This document shows, piece after piece, positions 46,301 through 54,219 of a stretch of DNA of 64,000 nt (position 1 is the first letter of the stretch; each line of letters starts with the position of its first letter). A program made the translations under genes and the position numbers. Under the pieces are notes generated by a model, which saw only the letters and a list, made by a program, of their open reading frames with translations, ran no database searches and was not told the origin of the DNA. Source of the DNA: Sistotremastrum niveocremeum HHB9708 (lineage: Eukaryota; Basidiomycota; Agaricomycetes; Sistotremastrales; Sistotremastraceae); assembly GCA_001630475.1 (NCBI GenBank), contig KV419424.1, positions 64,931-128,930 of the forward strand, given 5' to 3'.

Positions 46301-46379
46301 CAACAAACGTCGAGCCACAACCGATCCAGATGGCCAACGACCTGCCCGCAGGCCACGGGCGAATGCCAACGTACCATGA
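40326..46379 (+). CDS. Helitron Rep-helicase (RepHel) transposase, single exon, 2017 aa
   Basis: Catalyses rolling-circle transposition: a HUH nuclease nicks and joins DNA, and a Pif1-type helicase unwinds. ATG 40326 lies 239 bp inside the left end. Order: a Cys-rich region (VCASCGGLYLEAH, MCNECVHCYRRGKIAP, residues about 230-320) before a DUF6570-like segment; the Helitron N domain (about 580-830) with the H-x-H metal motif LHCHMMVWIKG (His796, His798); the two-Tyr region MYYITDYVTKS (Tyr969/970 and Tyr974); and a long acidic linker. The SF1 helicase has Walker A GGPGGTGKS (1501-1509), Walker B LLIDE (Asp1582, Glu1583), and the late motifs MTVHKAQGQSM and YTMISRARSL. The C-terminus is basic. 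No stops or introns in 6 kb and all expected catalytic residues are present. Confidence 0.96.
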   Translation: MDPHAPLSSHASSSSSPGVLVPQGSPQEFVPSYTFDLCPLDELSIASLCERADRHGIVVTNRHRKKPICDAIVAHILNGHCFAHYHSSHGCRTVIDFVLCAFGGRHVTREHFTCYILYQCMYKFRASTFPRLFQCLGLPLPRLGGLHDCRATLLNYIARVCPALIRDSDRARVFAFTVDSDPDPIVTGESAESSEMVPASDDWLRVMSPTEKDTILAGFREAVSADAVREFVCASCGGLYLEAHKNTEIVDRNFVAHYVKPDTEIPCVDNTEAVLASCYLYKEGLVQVPGHSPIVHMCNECVHCYRRGKIAPLSMANGLLLGAVPQELRDLTIVEEAMIARCRAKSWIIHLKEDDESSSSPVMQRGVRGNVIIFPQKPDALADILPPSVEDIITPICIVFVGSSKPTKEWLKAKAKPLVVRREKVRRALEWLKYHNMLYSHIRINHALLNTLEDEHMFDFHIEHRADTGSDLDVLVSRYDAQVPGPDNAAPTPSSELFEKVVITDVDGRASLNVMRAAALRHMKQKGGAFIQIPHEGTPSNEFFNPDLFPMLYPTLFPYGTGGFEDASRAATVSFDRQVRHYCGMFDRRFQQHFSFLFIAFNIIQRRRVLWHTKIKVSKPSFQRIARDIESVSLETIEAVASKLSHQDFVRASNDDERKVLRLMREIKLVVSNVPGSSTARTAMRNETRALILSHGFPTFYVTINPADVYHPLIKILAGSPFDIDQEIPGEIMSYWDQATLIARNPFVPARFFNIYMNAFIRHVLGVSPSSISGGALGKVSAYYGCVEAQGRGSLHCHMMVWIKGALDPNAIRRRVTELHDEEFCRKLIAYLDNNISNFVPPCPIGEHQPSVHTSSRPHPCQTLGPAPIARNAERTIDLNKLVVACQTHRHNRTCYKYWKGPPDPKQCRFDLDPDNVQQESTIDEEGNVNLRCIEGMINNYNETILECVRCNMDIKFIASGRDAKAIMYYITDYVTKSPLSTHASYVALETAVKHLREGSRSVDATNGADRESRTKASSIVQRCAFSILGQQELSAQQVASELLNLDDHFTSHQFRHLFWLQGKSIVASHLRSRDPTNQSGVPPNVALANDDDDLYVSDDGPAGLGDIPSSETAEDETSVDVVLDISRDGQVFYTTGQLSDYLMRGTMLQGLCLWDFVAQVDKTAMKDRFVPRDVEEWDANVERFLGDTHHPRPACRLQQEHPDYERSALYLRKPNNRFVPVPIGPAIPRRDSPDVYEEYCQITLLLFKPWRQPSDLIGGNQSFAEAFTEFSRSCSPRLLKIIDNIQLLNECRQARNEHVVSFRTGQSCRNRFMPSDREMHADDGEMVNDIDDEQNADELQAILESVTRSAEQTEGIDNCLLELEFAGLARPDYHLDNLTLHHSTDIHEGPINYEAIWNDEYAQRQRAYISSLALSANPFETSRAQVNQTIAVSTLSSAREATNNTPHINVETLPNIDREILLLLDSISTQYTLNAQQKLAFRTVCLHSVSGDVPLRMYLGGPGGTGKSRVIQALSEWFSRRQQSRRLRLASYTGVAASNIDGATLHSVLMLSQRAFGASAKKNATAQMMTVWEGVDYLLIDEVSMVGCTMLSNIHDALCDAKGSTELFGGMSVIFAGDFAQLPPVRQKKLFSRPNQTLRAAQNQSQIETQGHLLWLSVYASVQLTEPMRQSGSENEYFVGLLQRLRSGSCTNRDIEILNSRLLSRVAHTEMFKIDDWVNAPIIVSSNALKDALNVECAKRFADSHQKALQYYYARDRYKGRDISDVAILEALRNLDSGQSKHRMGTLPMVDGMPVMLTQNLDVNNGAVNGARGTLVHVRYEIVNNERVATSCVVHIPSYTGPTLPGLEPGQVAVTSNTVDVLLTHPVSRRKITIRRTQLPLLPCFAMTVHKAQGQSMDPVMVDLSQCRGTEEPYTMISRARSLAGLIIIRPFKASKLRCPPSEEYRLERDRLNKLTQVTYQQLHTCEDTASLNAALQLLEQQHSESTSNLSNKRRATTDPDGQRPARRPRANANVP

Positions 46380-46724
46380 TGTCCAAGATCACGTTGCCTT
46401 CCGTATGTGGAGCACAAATGACCATATAAGACATACACTTAATGCCCCTTTTGTCAGATGCCATGGCATTCTCTGAAAAGGTAACCAGATCAGTCACCGG
46501 GTCATTTCTTACTCATCGAAAATGCTCGGCCTCCTAACTAGCTTGAGGCCTCGATCGTTAATCATCTTGGATCCCTTTCATCCACCCCAAGTGGGAAGGG
46601 GTCGACGACGGCCATGACCGACAGTTCCGGATATCCGACTGTGCCTGATTCTGTGCCTATGGCCTGTGCGGCGACGAATTGCTAACTTAAGCCTTACGCT
46701 CTCGCCAACAGTGTCTCACCCACC
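46380..46724. other. Intergenic region inside Helitron
   Basis: 345 bp between the RepHel stop and the next ATG. It should contain the RepHel 3' end and the promoter of the downstream gene. The ATG at 46725 is in a good context (caccATGG). Confidence 0.45.
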
Positions 46725-48240
46725 ATGGCTCCTTCCACTCGTACCTCCAAACTTTCGTCCACATCCACCTCCCATCAACCTACCGTGCCCGCTACGATGG
46801 ACGTCGATCTCGATCTCGATCTCGACCTGTCGGTTCCAGCGTTGGACGAACCTAACGTTGGCAGCGAGTCCAGCGTAGGCCCACCCACAGCAGGTCCCTC
46901 CACCGACCAGCATGGCCCACCCACCCCTCCTCCACCGGATTGCGACTGGAACATCTCTGGAAGCCCGGCCTCCAAGTACGGTCCTCCTGCCGACAACTTC
47001 AAGTGCAACGGTCATTACCGTGACGACCTCTTCGAAGCTGCGTTGGACGAAATCCTGAAGACCAGCTCGACTCCCAGCGCCGCCGATCCAGCTACCTTCG
47101 AGAAGTACAAGATGGTCCGACCTAACAAGTCTGGCAACGCAAAGGGGATTCTCGATGATGGCACGGCCATTGAGCGTGCATCGGAATTCCTTTTCAACGT
47201 CGCTGGGGAGATCGGGTACAAGAACCAAGGTGTGGCGTTGGGCCCAATGGGTACCCACGGGCTTGATGAAATCGTGAGTAATACATTGAATATCATCCTG
47301 ATTTGCAACACGCTAATACGTACCTAGATCGATTCGAAACGCTTCCCGAAGGGCAGGATTGTCCTGAACGAAGCCAGCCTCCCCGTCCTGTGCAACGACC
47401 AGGCCTCGGAAATTCATGCCGTCGTTGTCAAGGCAGAGAGCCAGTTCCGCGATGAAGACCAACCTCATCTCCCCCCACTAACGGAAGAGGGACGCGATGA
47501 GTACTTCATTGAACGTGTAAACAAGGTATGGTCTTATTACCTTCGCCCGACTGCATTAACCGTCCATACAGAACATTGTCGGGCATTGTCTTCGTCGTAA
47601 AGACCGCCTATTCTCAGGTATCGAGCTCTCGACGGACGCGATACTGGGTTTCCCAACAGGAACAAGATCCGGGGGCTTAGTGTCTTCCGCACACGCCGGA
47701 GGACATGGTGGTCAAGAGCCAGAGACGGCTGCTACCGGTTCGTGTTTGTTCCCAATTGTCACTAGTCAGCACTGACGTCGCATAGCCCGACTCAGCCTGA
47801 ACAGAACGTATCCACTCTCGTACTGGCCACAGATCGAGGGCAAACGATTTAACTTCACGTCTAACACTCGTATCCTACAACTTCCGTTCTACGACACGCA
47901 GGGCAACCTCATCGCGCCGTGGGATATGGCGCGCGTTCTGCGTCCAGGAACGGTCATCGTCGCGCGATGCGCTCTTGTTATGTGGAACTTCAGGAACCAA
48001 AAGGTACGTGATCGTATACTTCTTCCGCATCGCACTTCATTCACAACAATCCAGCCTCTTCACAAATATCAGCTCAAGATTCGAAAACTACGCGTTTACG
48101 ATTATTCATTGGAAGAAGCTGAAAATCATTCCCCCCCAACATTTATTGTACCATCCCCCTCTGTGGTCGTTGAAGACGCCCCTGCTAGCGACTCCGAAGT
48201 CGACGAGAGACCGGCTAAGCGTCGCAGGATCCAAAATTAA
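46725..48240 (+). CDS. Helitron-borne protein of unknown function, 438 aa, possible OB-fold-like C-terminus
   Basis: Five exons: 46725-47273, 47328-47525, 47572-47737, 47786-48003 and 48055-48240, all with GT-AG introns of 46-54 nt; the total is 1317 nt, in frame. The N-terminus is low-complexity (DVDLDLDLDLSVPALDEPN). A middle domain follows (FKCNGHYRDDLFEAALDEIL, KGILDDGTAIERASEFLFNV). The C-terminal domain is beta-rich: RILQLPFYDTQGNLIAPWDM, ARVLRPGTVIVARCALVMWN, then KYQLKIRKLRVYDYS. It ends with a nuclear-signal-like KRRRIQN. The alternating hydrophobic strands and a W-N-F strand recall an OB-fold, so a single-strand DNA-binding partner for RepHel is possible. This is inference: no signature I know proves it. 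It could equally be a captured host gene. Confidence 0.8.
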
Positions 48241-48511
48241 TCGCGTTAAGGAATCGTTCGGCCCCGCCATCGTCTTTGTACTTGTATCTCGGTTACGTTT
48301 TCTTTCTTTCTGCTTCTCTTTTCGGCCTTGAAAAACTCACAAAAAAATGTAAAAGGGCTTTGCCGTCTAAAGTACAAAAAAATCTCATGTATCAGTGTAT
48401 TCCTTCGATAGCAAATGTATTTTTATATTTATTATTTCGCGGCCCCATCATAACTGGCGACTGTTTGTTCCAACCAAATCACCTCTTATCACCCGACAAC
48501 AACCGTGTTTC

Positions 48512-49423
48512 ATGGCTACCCATCACTTACTTGCACTCGAAATCTTAACTCATCATGACATACTTCCCTACATCTGGCGACATCTGGATCTACACAGTTG
48601 GTGCCGCCTGAACAGCGTCAACCGCAATGTGCGACAAGCCTCCCTTGATTGCCTCCATTCTGCTATTCTCGTTCAGCTCGCGAGACATCTTCCTGCGTGT
48701 GGAACCGATCCTTTTCTACAGCTCATCCGAGCCGCAGGTGCGTTTGTTGCAGGCCCTCACATCGCAGCTCTTATTGCCCAGGAGAAACCTTATCCGCTAG
48801 GCCTCACAATATTCGTTCCTTCCGGCAACGTCCAACCACTTCTGCATCACCTCATACAAAACGAGGCTTTTGTTTGCTATGACTCGTGCTCAACCACCCG
48901 TTTCTTTACCCACACTTACTCAGTCGGCCTTAAAAGCGATCCCTTTATTCGTTCGCACCATCGTTTTCATGCCCACAGCGGCTTTCGTCACCATTATTAT
49001 AACCAACAAATCATCGAAATAATCGAAAGCCGCAATCGCCACGCCATCTTCCCTCTGACGAACAAGTCTTCAACCCATCTCATGAACGGATACGACGGCT
49101 ATGCCCTCTATTCCCTCTATCCTAAATGGCTGACCGATAAGCACACAGTCAGACAGCTAAGACGAAACCGCTACCTCGGCTATATGTATCCCCACCCACT
49201 CTCTCCTCCAACCTCTCGATTTGAAGATAAGTCGTTTCATTTTTCGAGGATATGTTCCCCGTTGTCGTGCCCGAATGCCCAACGCTCACTCACAGACCGT
49301 CATGTACTTCGAATCCCCCTCACCGCCGCCGAAGGCCCGATGGATCTGGATTACGAATGGAAACTCAAGATCCGGAGCTCTTGCACTCGGCCGGAATGCA
49401 AACCTCGCCGTGCCCGAAATTAA
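48512..49423 (+). CDS. Helitron cargo protein 1: F-box-like + nucleotidyltransferase-like, motif lost
   Basis: Single exon, ATG 48512 (MATHHLLALEILTHHDILPY) to TAA at 49421, 303 aa. The N-terminal about 45 residues look like an F-box helix pair (ILPYIWRHLDLHSWCRLNSV). The following core aligns with cargo proteins 2 and 3, but where they have GS and x-L-D this one has AGPHIAA and PLGLTIFVP, so the acidic residues of a nucleotidyltransferase are absent. The C-terminus has Cys pairs (ICSPLSCPN, then CTRPECKP). Probably a non-catalytic member or a binding protein. It is followed after only 80 bp by the next gene. An upstream in-frame extension to 48395 is AT-rich and unlikely. Confidence 0.75.
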   Translation: MATHHLLALEILTHHDILPYIWRHLDLHSWCRLNSVNRNVRQASLDCLHSAILVQLARHLPACGTDPFLQLIRAAGAFVAGPHIAALIAQEKPYPLGLTIFVPSGNVQPLLHHLIQNEAFVCYDSCSTTRFFTHTYSVGLKSDPFIRSHHRFHAHSGFRHHYYNQQIIEIIESRNRHAIFPLTNKSSTHLMNGYDGYALYSLYPKWLTDKHTVRQLRRNRYLGYMYPHPLSPPTSRFEDKSFHFSRICSPLSCPNAQRSLTDRHVLRIPLTAAEGPMDLDYEWKLKIRSSCTRPECKPRRARN

Positions 49424-49503
49424 GGAGTGAGAGTGCATTTCGTGCCCCGTTGGAACCGGAAAGTCTCTCGGAACTGGCTCCACTCCTCAAACCTCACATT
49501 CAC

Positions 49504-50777
49504 ATGTCAAACTACTTCGTCTTTTCCTTCGGACTCGCTTCTCCTCCCTCATCCCCAATGGCTCTCAACGCGCGGACTACCCTGCTGTATTCTACCGACG
49601 TTCTCTTCCAGTTCTTGCCCTTTCGCGAACTGATGATCTTGTCCTCGTTCTCCATCAACTTGAAACACCGAATTCAGATTTTCTTGTTAACCCGTTTCCG
49701 AACGACTTTCAACAACTTTATTGGCGACTTCGACAATTTTCGAACGTTCTGGCGAACTCAGAACATACTATTATCCGGCTCTGCCGTCCTTCATTTTATT
49801 TCTCAGGATACAAACTGGTATCCTCATGATCTCGATTTTATTGTTGGACGTGGAAACAGCGATCCTCTGTTGGAACAGCTTCGTGTTCGCGGATTCACCG
49901 CTTATCGAAAACTGTTTAACAAAGGGCCGTTTTTTGCCGCTACGCAGTATTTGCTTTCACATAACATTTATGCAGTTCACCGTCTCACTCACACCGATGC
50001 AGGTCACGTCCCCCAAACATTCGATATCATTGAAAGCACGTTAAGCGATCCAATTGAGACCCTCATCTTTTTTCATTCTACGCAAGTCATGAATTTCATG
50101 ACCGCAGATGCGCTCACCATTTTGTATCCAGACCTCACTCTTGAACACATGGGGATTGTACGAGATGATGATCGGGACATTACTCACTTGGTACAGAAGT
50201 ATGAGGAAAGGGGGTTCGAGATATTTTATTCGGTAAGCACACTTTATCGCAATCAACGCGCGATTCTCAATCGCCCTCATTAGGCTTCGGACTTCAAGAC
50301 AACATACTCAGCCTGTCCGTTGCTATTGCGATGCGTTGGAGATAACCAAACGCTGTACTACGAATTTCAAGGCACCTCAAGCAACGAACACGGGTTACAC
50401 TATCCTACCATGCTACCTCACATCTGGCATTTTTGGCAGCTACTCGAATGCTCGTACCCTTTCTGTCGCAACTGCAGTTTTCGAAACATGAAAGCACTCA
50501 TGGTATGATTTTACGTGCCTCTTAACACTCATTCTAATGTTTTAGGACAGAGATCACTCTCCTTTCGAAGCCCCAGCCTGCTCGAATATCTCCAATTCCG
50601 TTTTTCACGACTTGCACCCACCCCCGGCATTCCGTGCGTAGCTTCGTTTTAACTCACAAAACTACGCTAACCACCGACTCAGATGCCAGTTCTAAGACCA
50701 TGCTCAGCACGACAGCTTCCTGCCCTTCATTCACGTCCACGATCGCCTGCGTTTCACAGCATACGATACTCTTGTGA
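49504..50777 (+). CDS. Helitron cargo protein 2: F-box-like + nucleotidyltransferase-like with intact GS..DxD motif
   Basis: ATG 49504 (MSNYFVFSFGLASPPSSPMA). An F-box-like stretch (DVLFQFLPFRELMILSSFSI) leads to the core: ILLSGSAVLHFISQDTNWYP, then HDLDFIVGRG, with Gly92-Ser93 and Asp109-x-Asp111 spaced as in the nucleotidyltransferase superfamily. Later blocks are FDIIES, IFFHSTQVMNFMTADALTIL and YPDLTLEHMGIV. The intron at 50233-50283 leads to a second exon with SACPLLLRCVGDNQTLYYEF and a CSYPFCRNCSF Cys cluster. One or two further short introns give a modelled stop at 50775-50777; this 3' end is less certain. I recall an expanded mushroom protein family with the HST..MN phrase, but no known function. 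Confidence 0.72.
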
Positions 50778-50988
50778 ACTCATGCTCTCATATCTTACTA
50801 CAATCTCGTGTATGAACACCGTCGAATTTCAAATTTATAACATGTACCTTACGGAAAATTCCGATCACCATTCTTCTCATCTCCGACCGATCTAATCTCT
50901 CGCTGGTCTCGCATTTTCGCGACACTCGCTAGCATATCATGTGTTATAACTGACCAGTGCGGTGAGTGTCTCACTTTCAACGACCATC

Positions 50989-51944
50989 ATGCCCACCGAC
51001 CCCCTAGCAGCCTATACTGCGAACGACGACGTAAACACCATCCGTCGTTCTCTGTTCACCTTCATCCCAGTATGGATCCTATTTGTACTCACTGAGGCTT
51101 GTCCACACACCATCCCAAACGTCCAAAACCTTTTCATGCTGCGCTACTTATCTATCCTCGGCATCTACTTTAACGATCCCAGCGACTTCCGCCGCTTTAT
51201 GCGCACCCACCACATCCTTGTTACAGGATCAGTCGCCCTCCATCTTTGGAACGGCGACCACCTCTGGTTTCCACCGAATCTGGACCTTCTCTGTACCATT
51301 CACTCCTTTCCCTTCCTCCATCAGTATCTTCTCGACAACGATTACCACGCCTCACTCGGACCCATCCCGAACCCCCTCTCGCGCTACGTCCACACACATC
51401 CCTCTACAACTGAACTGACCCCATATGTCCGCGCCAATAGTGACGGCTCCAGTTCCACAATCCATATCCTCTGCTCAACCACCGACAACCCTGTCACACC
51501 GATATTCGACTTCCACTCTACCATCACGATGAACTATGTTACCGCCGATACCATAGTATCATTGTATCCTTCGTTGACGGAGGCCCACCGTGGGATTTTT
51601 CAAAATCTCAACGTCCGCCGAGAGTGTGAAAGCGAGTTGGACAACGAGATGCGAAAATATAACAAGCGCGGTTATTCCTTGTATACTCACGTACGCAACC
51701 TTGATCATAAACAACTGTTACCTGGATGCTAATTTCTTGCTAGGCGCCTCCTCACACATACTGCGACATACTCTGTCCAAACATCGTGCGATGTGTTGGG
51801 GACACATACACTTCCTACATGCACTTCAACAACAGCACAGCGATAACCCCCGCTCAAACGCTCAGCTTCCACCGAACTTGGTCGTTAAATACATGGGGCC
51901 CGTGTGGCAACCCCACGCGTCGACTTCAAGCGCAGCCGTACTAA
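50989..51944 (+). CDS. Helitron cargo protein 3: F-box-like + nucleotidyltransferase-like with altered motif
   Basis: Two exons: ATG 50989 (MPTDPLAAYTANDDVNTIRR) to a donor at about 51691 (gtacgc), then from about 51744 (GAPPHTYCDILCPNIVRCVG) to TAA at 51942. The core shows HILVTGSVALHLWNGDHLWF, then PPNLDLLC: Gly80-Ser81 are kept but the first acidic residue is Asn97, leaving only Asp99. The shared phrase IFDFHSTITMNYVTADTIVS and YPSLTEAHRGIF matches cargo protein 2, as does CPNIVRCVGDTYTSYMHF in exon 2. Likely a divergent paralogue with weak or no catalysis. It is the last gene before the Helitron 3' end, 216 bp away. Confidence 0.75.
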
Positions 51945-52119
51945 CAATATCACAAAACTCAAGCTGTAGCAATGTATTTGTATTGGTCCCTGTATTTTTT
52001 TTTCCATGTATTTGTACTACTTGTGCAGCCTGTGAACGTAATGAAATATCTTGGCTTCTTTACTGTAATGATCATGGAGTCACATCGTGGATGTCGACCT
52101 CAACCACCAATCATGACAA

Positions 52120-52131
52120 CTAGTAGCGGGA
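52120..52131 (+). repeat. Subterminal inverted copy of the Helitron 5' end
   Basis: CTAGTAGCGGGA is the exact reverse complement of the first 12 bases from 40088 (TCCCGCTACTAG). It lies 29 bp inside the 3' end, so the inverted repeats are asymmetric relative to the termini, a feature described for Helentron-like elements. Confidence 0.75.
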
Positions 52132-52134
52132 CTT

Positions 52135-52160
52135 GCAGCGCGGGGGCTGCGTTTACCTAA
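52135..52160 (+). terminator. Helitron 3' hairpin and CTAA terminus
   Basis: GCAGC-GCGGGG-GCTGC (stem 52135-52139 / 52146-52150), spacer GTTTAC, then CTAA, followed by host T. This is the textbook Helitron 3' end arrangement, believed to stop rolling-circle transfer. Confidence 0.85.
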
Positions 52161-52300
52161 TTCGGTTGAAGGCAAGCTGAAGGGGACAAACAACGCCAAA
52201 CAGGGCCCTACAACCTATTTTTGGCCACATTGGCTTGGGAGCGCTTCCCAGGTAACGATGTGCTAGTATCTTCAAGATCGGAATGTCAGGGTGACTTAGT
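52161..52300 (-). repeat. Dispersed repeat R1, copy 4, right part
   Basis: TTCGGTTGAAGGCAAGCTGA and the following AGGGGACAAACAAC/GGGCCCTACAACC text match the continuation of R1 seen at 29360-29430 and 31495-31560. It is the missing half of the copy that stops at 40086. The match fades after about 52260. Confidence 0.85.
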
Positions 52301-52432
52301 CACAATTATCGTGATTGACTACGAAGGAGACGAAAATACTAGTACAGTTGCTTTGAGTTCTGGGGCGATCGAGTCGGTGGGTCTACGCGCTTTACACTGG
52401 CAGTTGAATATTTGAATGATTGAACGGTTCAG

Positions 52433-53887
52433 TCATCTACCACGACCCAAAATAAAGACCTGAGAGGCCCGGCTTTGGCATAGTGCCGATAGCGTTTTCC
52501 AATCAGAGTCCGAAACCAGATTTCCATCTTCGATTTCGACATGAAGTTCTGACAGGAGAGGGAGGTGGGTCTGTGAGCAATAGATGACTCCCGCGACCGC
52601 TACGATGCTACCAGAGACGCAAAGCTTCTCTATAGATTTGTATGATGCGAAAACGTATTGCCAGAGTATGGAATGATCGATCATTTGGAGAGGAGAATCG
52701 TGTTGTGGAGGACCCGAGTACAGGTTATTGTTTATGATCAACTCCCTGGGTTCAGCAAATAGCTGGTTTGGCAGGATTGTGAGAAGAGTCTCGAACGTGG
52801 CAAGGTAACGGTCGTTTCTATCATACTCGAACCATCCGAATGCAGGGCGCAATCCAATCGAGTACGTGTACGACGGTACCCCGTCGGCAGTGATGTAGAT
52901 CTGGTCGGGATTAAGCTCGAAACGGACTGCGGCGGGTGTGATGAGATGTGTGGGAATGCATGGAAATTCGCCCCACATGAGGCGGGAAATGATCCAAGTG
53001 TCATCCCCTAATGACGCCTTCTCGTGAATAGCCAAGTCTTCAAGACTCGGGAAATCGATGATAGAGAGGAAGTGATGGAGGGATTCTGAATCCAAATTTT
53101 TGAAGTAGAGCGCTTTGCATGATGGGAGCGAGATTCTTTCAGCCGGAATTTCGGGTGGTCGGGAAGAACAGTCTTCAACATAGCCGATCAAAGACAATTC
53201 TTCGATATTGGTCAAGTTGGTCAACATCTTTGCGACCCGTGGAAGATGTTGAGGCAGTAACCTCAACCGTAAGACTCGGATGTTAAGGAGGTCTTCCAAA
53301 TCGAATGGGAGAGGAGAGGAGATATACACTGAGGTGAGATTCGGTGCGTTTCCTAAGAAGAGGTATGGTCCAAGTAGTTCGACCTTGGCTCCCAAAGCTA
53401 AAGCGAGCGATTGCAAAATCGGAGCAGGCAAGTAAAGTGTCTCGGCCAGCTCAGGGCTGCACTGCTTGTTCGAGATGCACAAGTCCAAGTGCTTAATTAC
53501 ACACATGTTGGTTCGTAGGAAATCGGCCCATCGCTTCTGTTTCAGTTTACGTTTTTTGGTGCCTGCCTCCATGGTCTTCAAGAAAACTGAAAGAGGGCCG
53601 CCTCCAGAGCGCAGCAGATACAGTTCCACGATCTCCGCGGGCCATTGGAGGTGGATTGTCGACCATAGATCCTGGCAAGAGGGAGAGAGTACTCGTTCGC
53701 GAAACAAATGATCACTAGGCAAAGATATGAGTTGGTCGACGCAAATAGAAAATCAAACTCTATACATTTGTGCGAGGACAAGAGTGTGCGCTAGTCTTTT
53801 CTGGGCCGTCACAGTCTCCGCTGGATCTGACATGTAGTGCTTGATAACCTCGAGAAACAGCTCGTGGGGCAATGCATTGAAACACAT
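52433..53887 (-). CDS. F-box protein, right duplicon (intact)
   Basis: A fungal F-box protein, probably a substrate adaptor of an SCF ubiquitin ligase. ATG 53887 starts MCFNALPHELFLEVIKHYMS, an N-terminal F-box. The first exon ends LVLAQMY. An intron (about 53709-53760) joins it to DHLFRERVLSPSCQDLWSTI, then HLQWPAEIVELYLLRSGGGP. The rest is one long exon with irregular leucine-rich strands (LAETLYLPAPILQSLALALG, then LFLGNAPNLTSVYISSPLPF, VLRLRLLPQHLPRVAKMLTN) to TGA at 52433-52435. About 470 residues. A degraded twin lies at 33010-34250. Members of this large mushroom family differ greatly; the target is unknown. Confidence 0.85.
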
Positions 53888-54088
53888 TCTCAAAGTTCAA
53901 CGTCGACGTTCGAGTTCATGGATGTGAGGGAACCGTGATGGCGCGTCTGGCTGAGTTCGCGCACCAGGGTTCCGGGCCCGCGTGTATGCGCATTCAATTG
54001 CGTATCCAGAGTCTACGGCCCACATATAGCAAGTCAGCTGTTCTACTCCCCTTTCCAAGGGTCAAGTTGCCATCGCACAGAAGAAATA

Positions 54089-54219
54089 TGGTCAGTGACG
54101 CTCTTGCCCTCATTAAACACCAAAAATTGACTGTTTCTAGGCCAATATCAATAACACAGTGTATGAGTCTCGCATTCGCATCTATTTCGTCAAATGGCAC
54201 AGACCCAAATTGATGATAA
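54089..54219 (+). promoter_or_regulatory. 5' leader of right DPP III with intron and upstream ORF
   Basis: An ATG directly abuts a donor (aaatATG|gtcagt, about 54089) whose acceptor is at 54140. The spliced product reads M-ANINNTVYESRIRIYF. The left duplicon has the same layout (gacATG|gtgagt near 34412) reading M-ATNTVYESRI. Both are out of frame with DPP III. Several differences are silent, so the short peptide may be selected; a regulatory upstream ORF is one reading. Confidence 0.45.

Larger units (their letters stand above)
40087..52160 (+). mobile_element. Helitron, complete-looking, 12.07 kb, with cargo genes
   Basis: A rolling-circle DNA transposon inserted in R1 copy 4. Joining 40086 to 52161 restores GGTGA|TTCGGTTGAAGGCAAG, which matches uninterrupted R1 copies, with no target duplication and an A|T insertion site. 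The 3' end is canonical: a 5-bp stem hairpin (52135-52150), a 6-nt spacer and CTAA (52157-52160). The left end begins TTCCCGC. Because of a shared T, the boundary could shift by one base to TC...CTAAT between two Ts. Contents on the plus strand: Rep-helicase (40326-46379), a five-exon gene (46725-48240) and three related genes (48512-51944). The uninterrupted 6-kb gene and sharp ends suggest a recent and possibly active insertion; activity is inference. Confidence 0.92.

Noticed and set aside
48395-48511. N-terminal extension of Helitron cargo protein 1
   Set aside because: AT-rich and Ile/Phe-rich, unlike the rest of the protein; the paralogues start near the F-box-like segment, matching ATG 48512.
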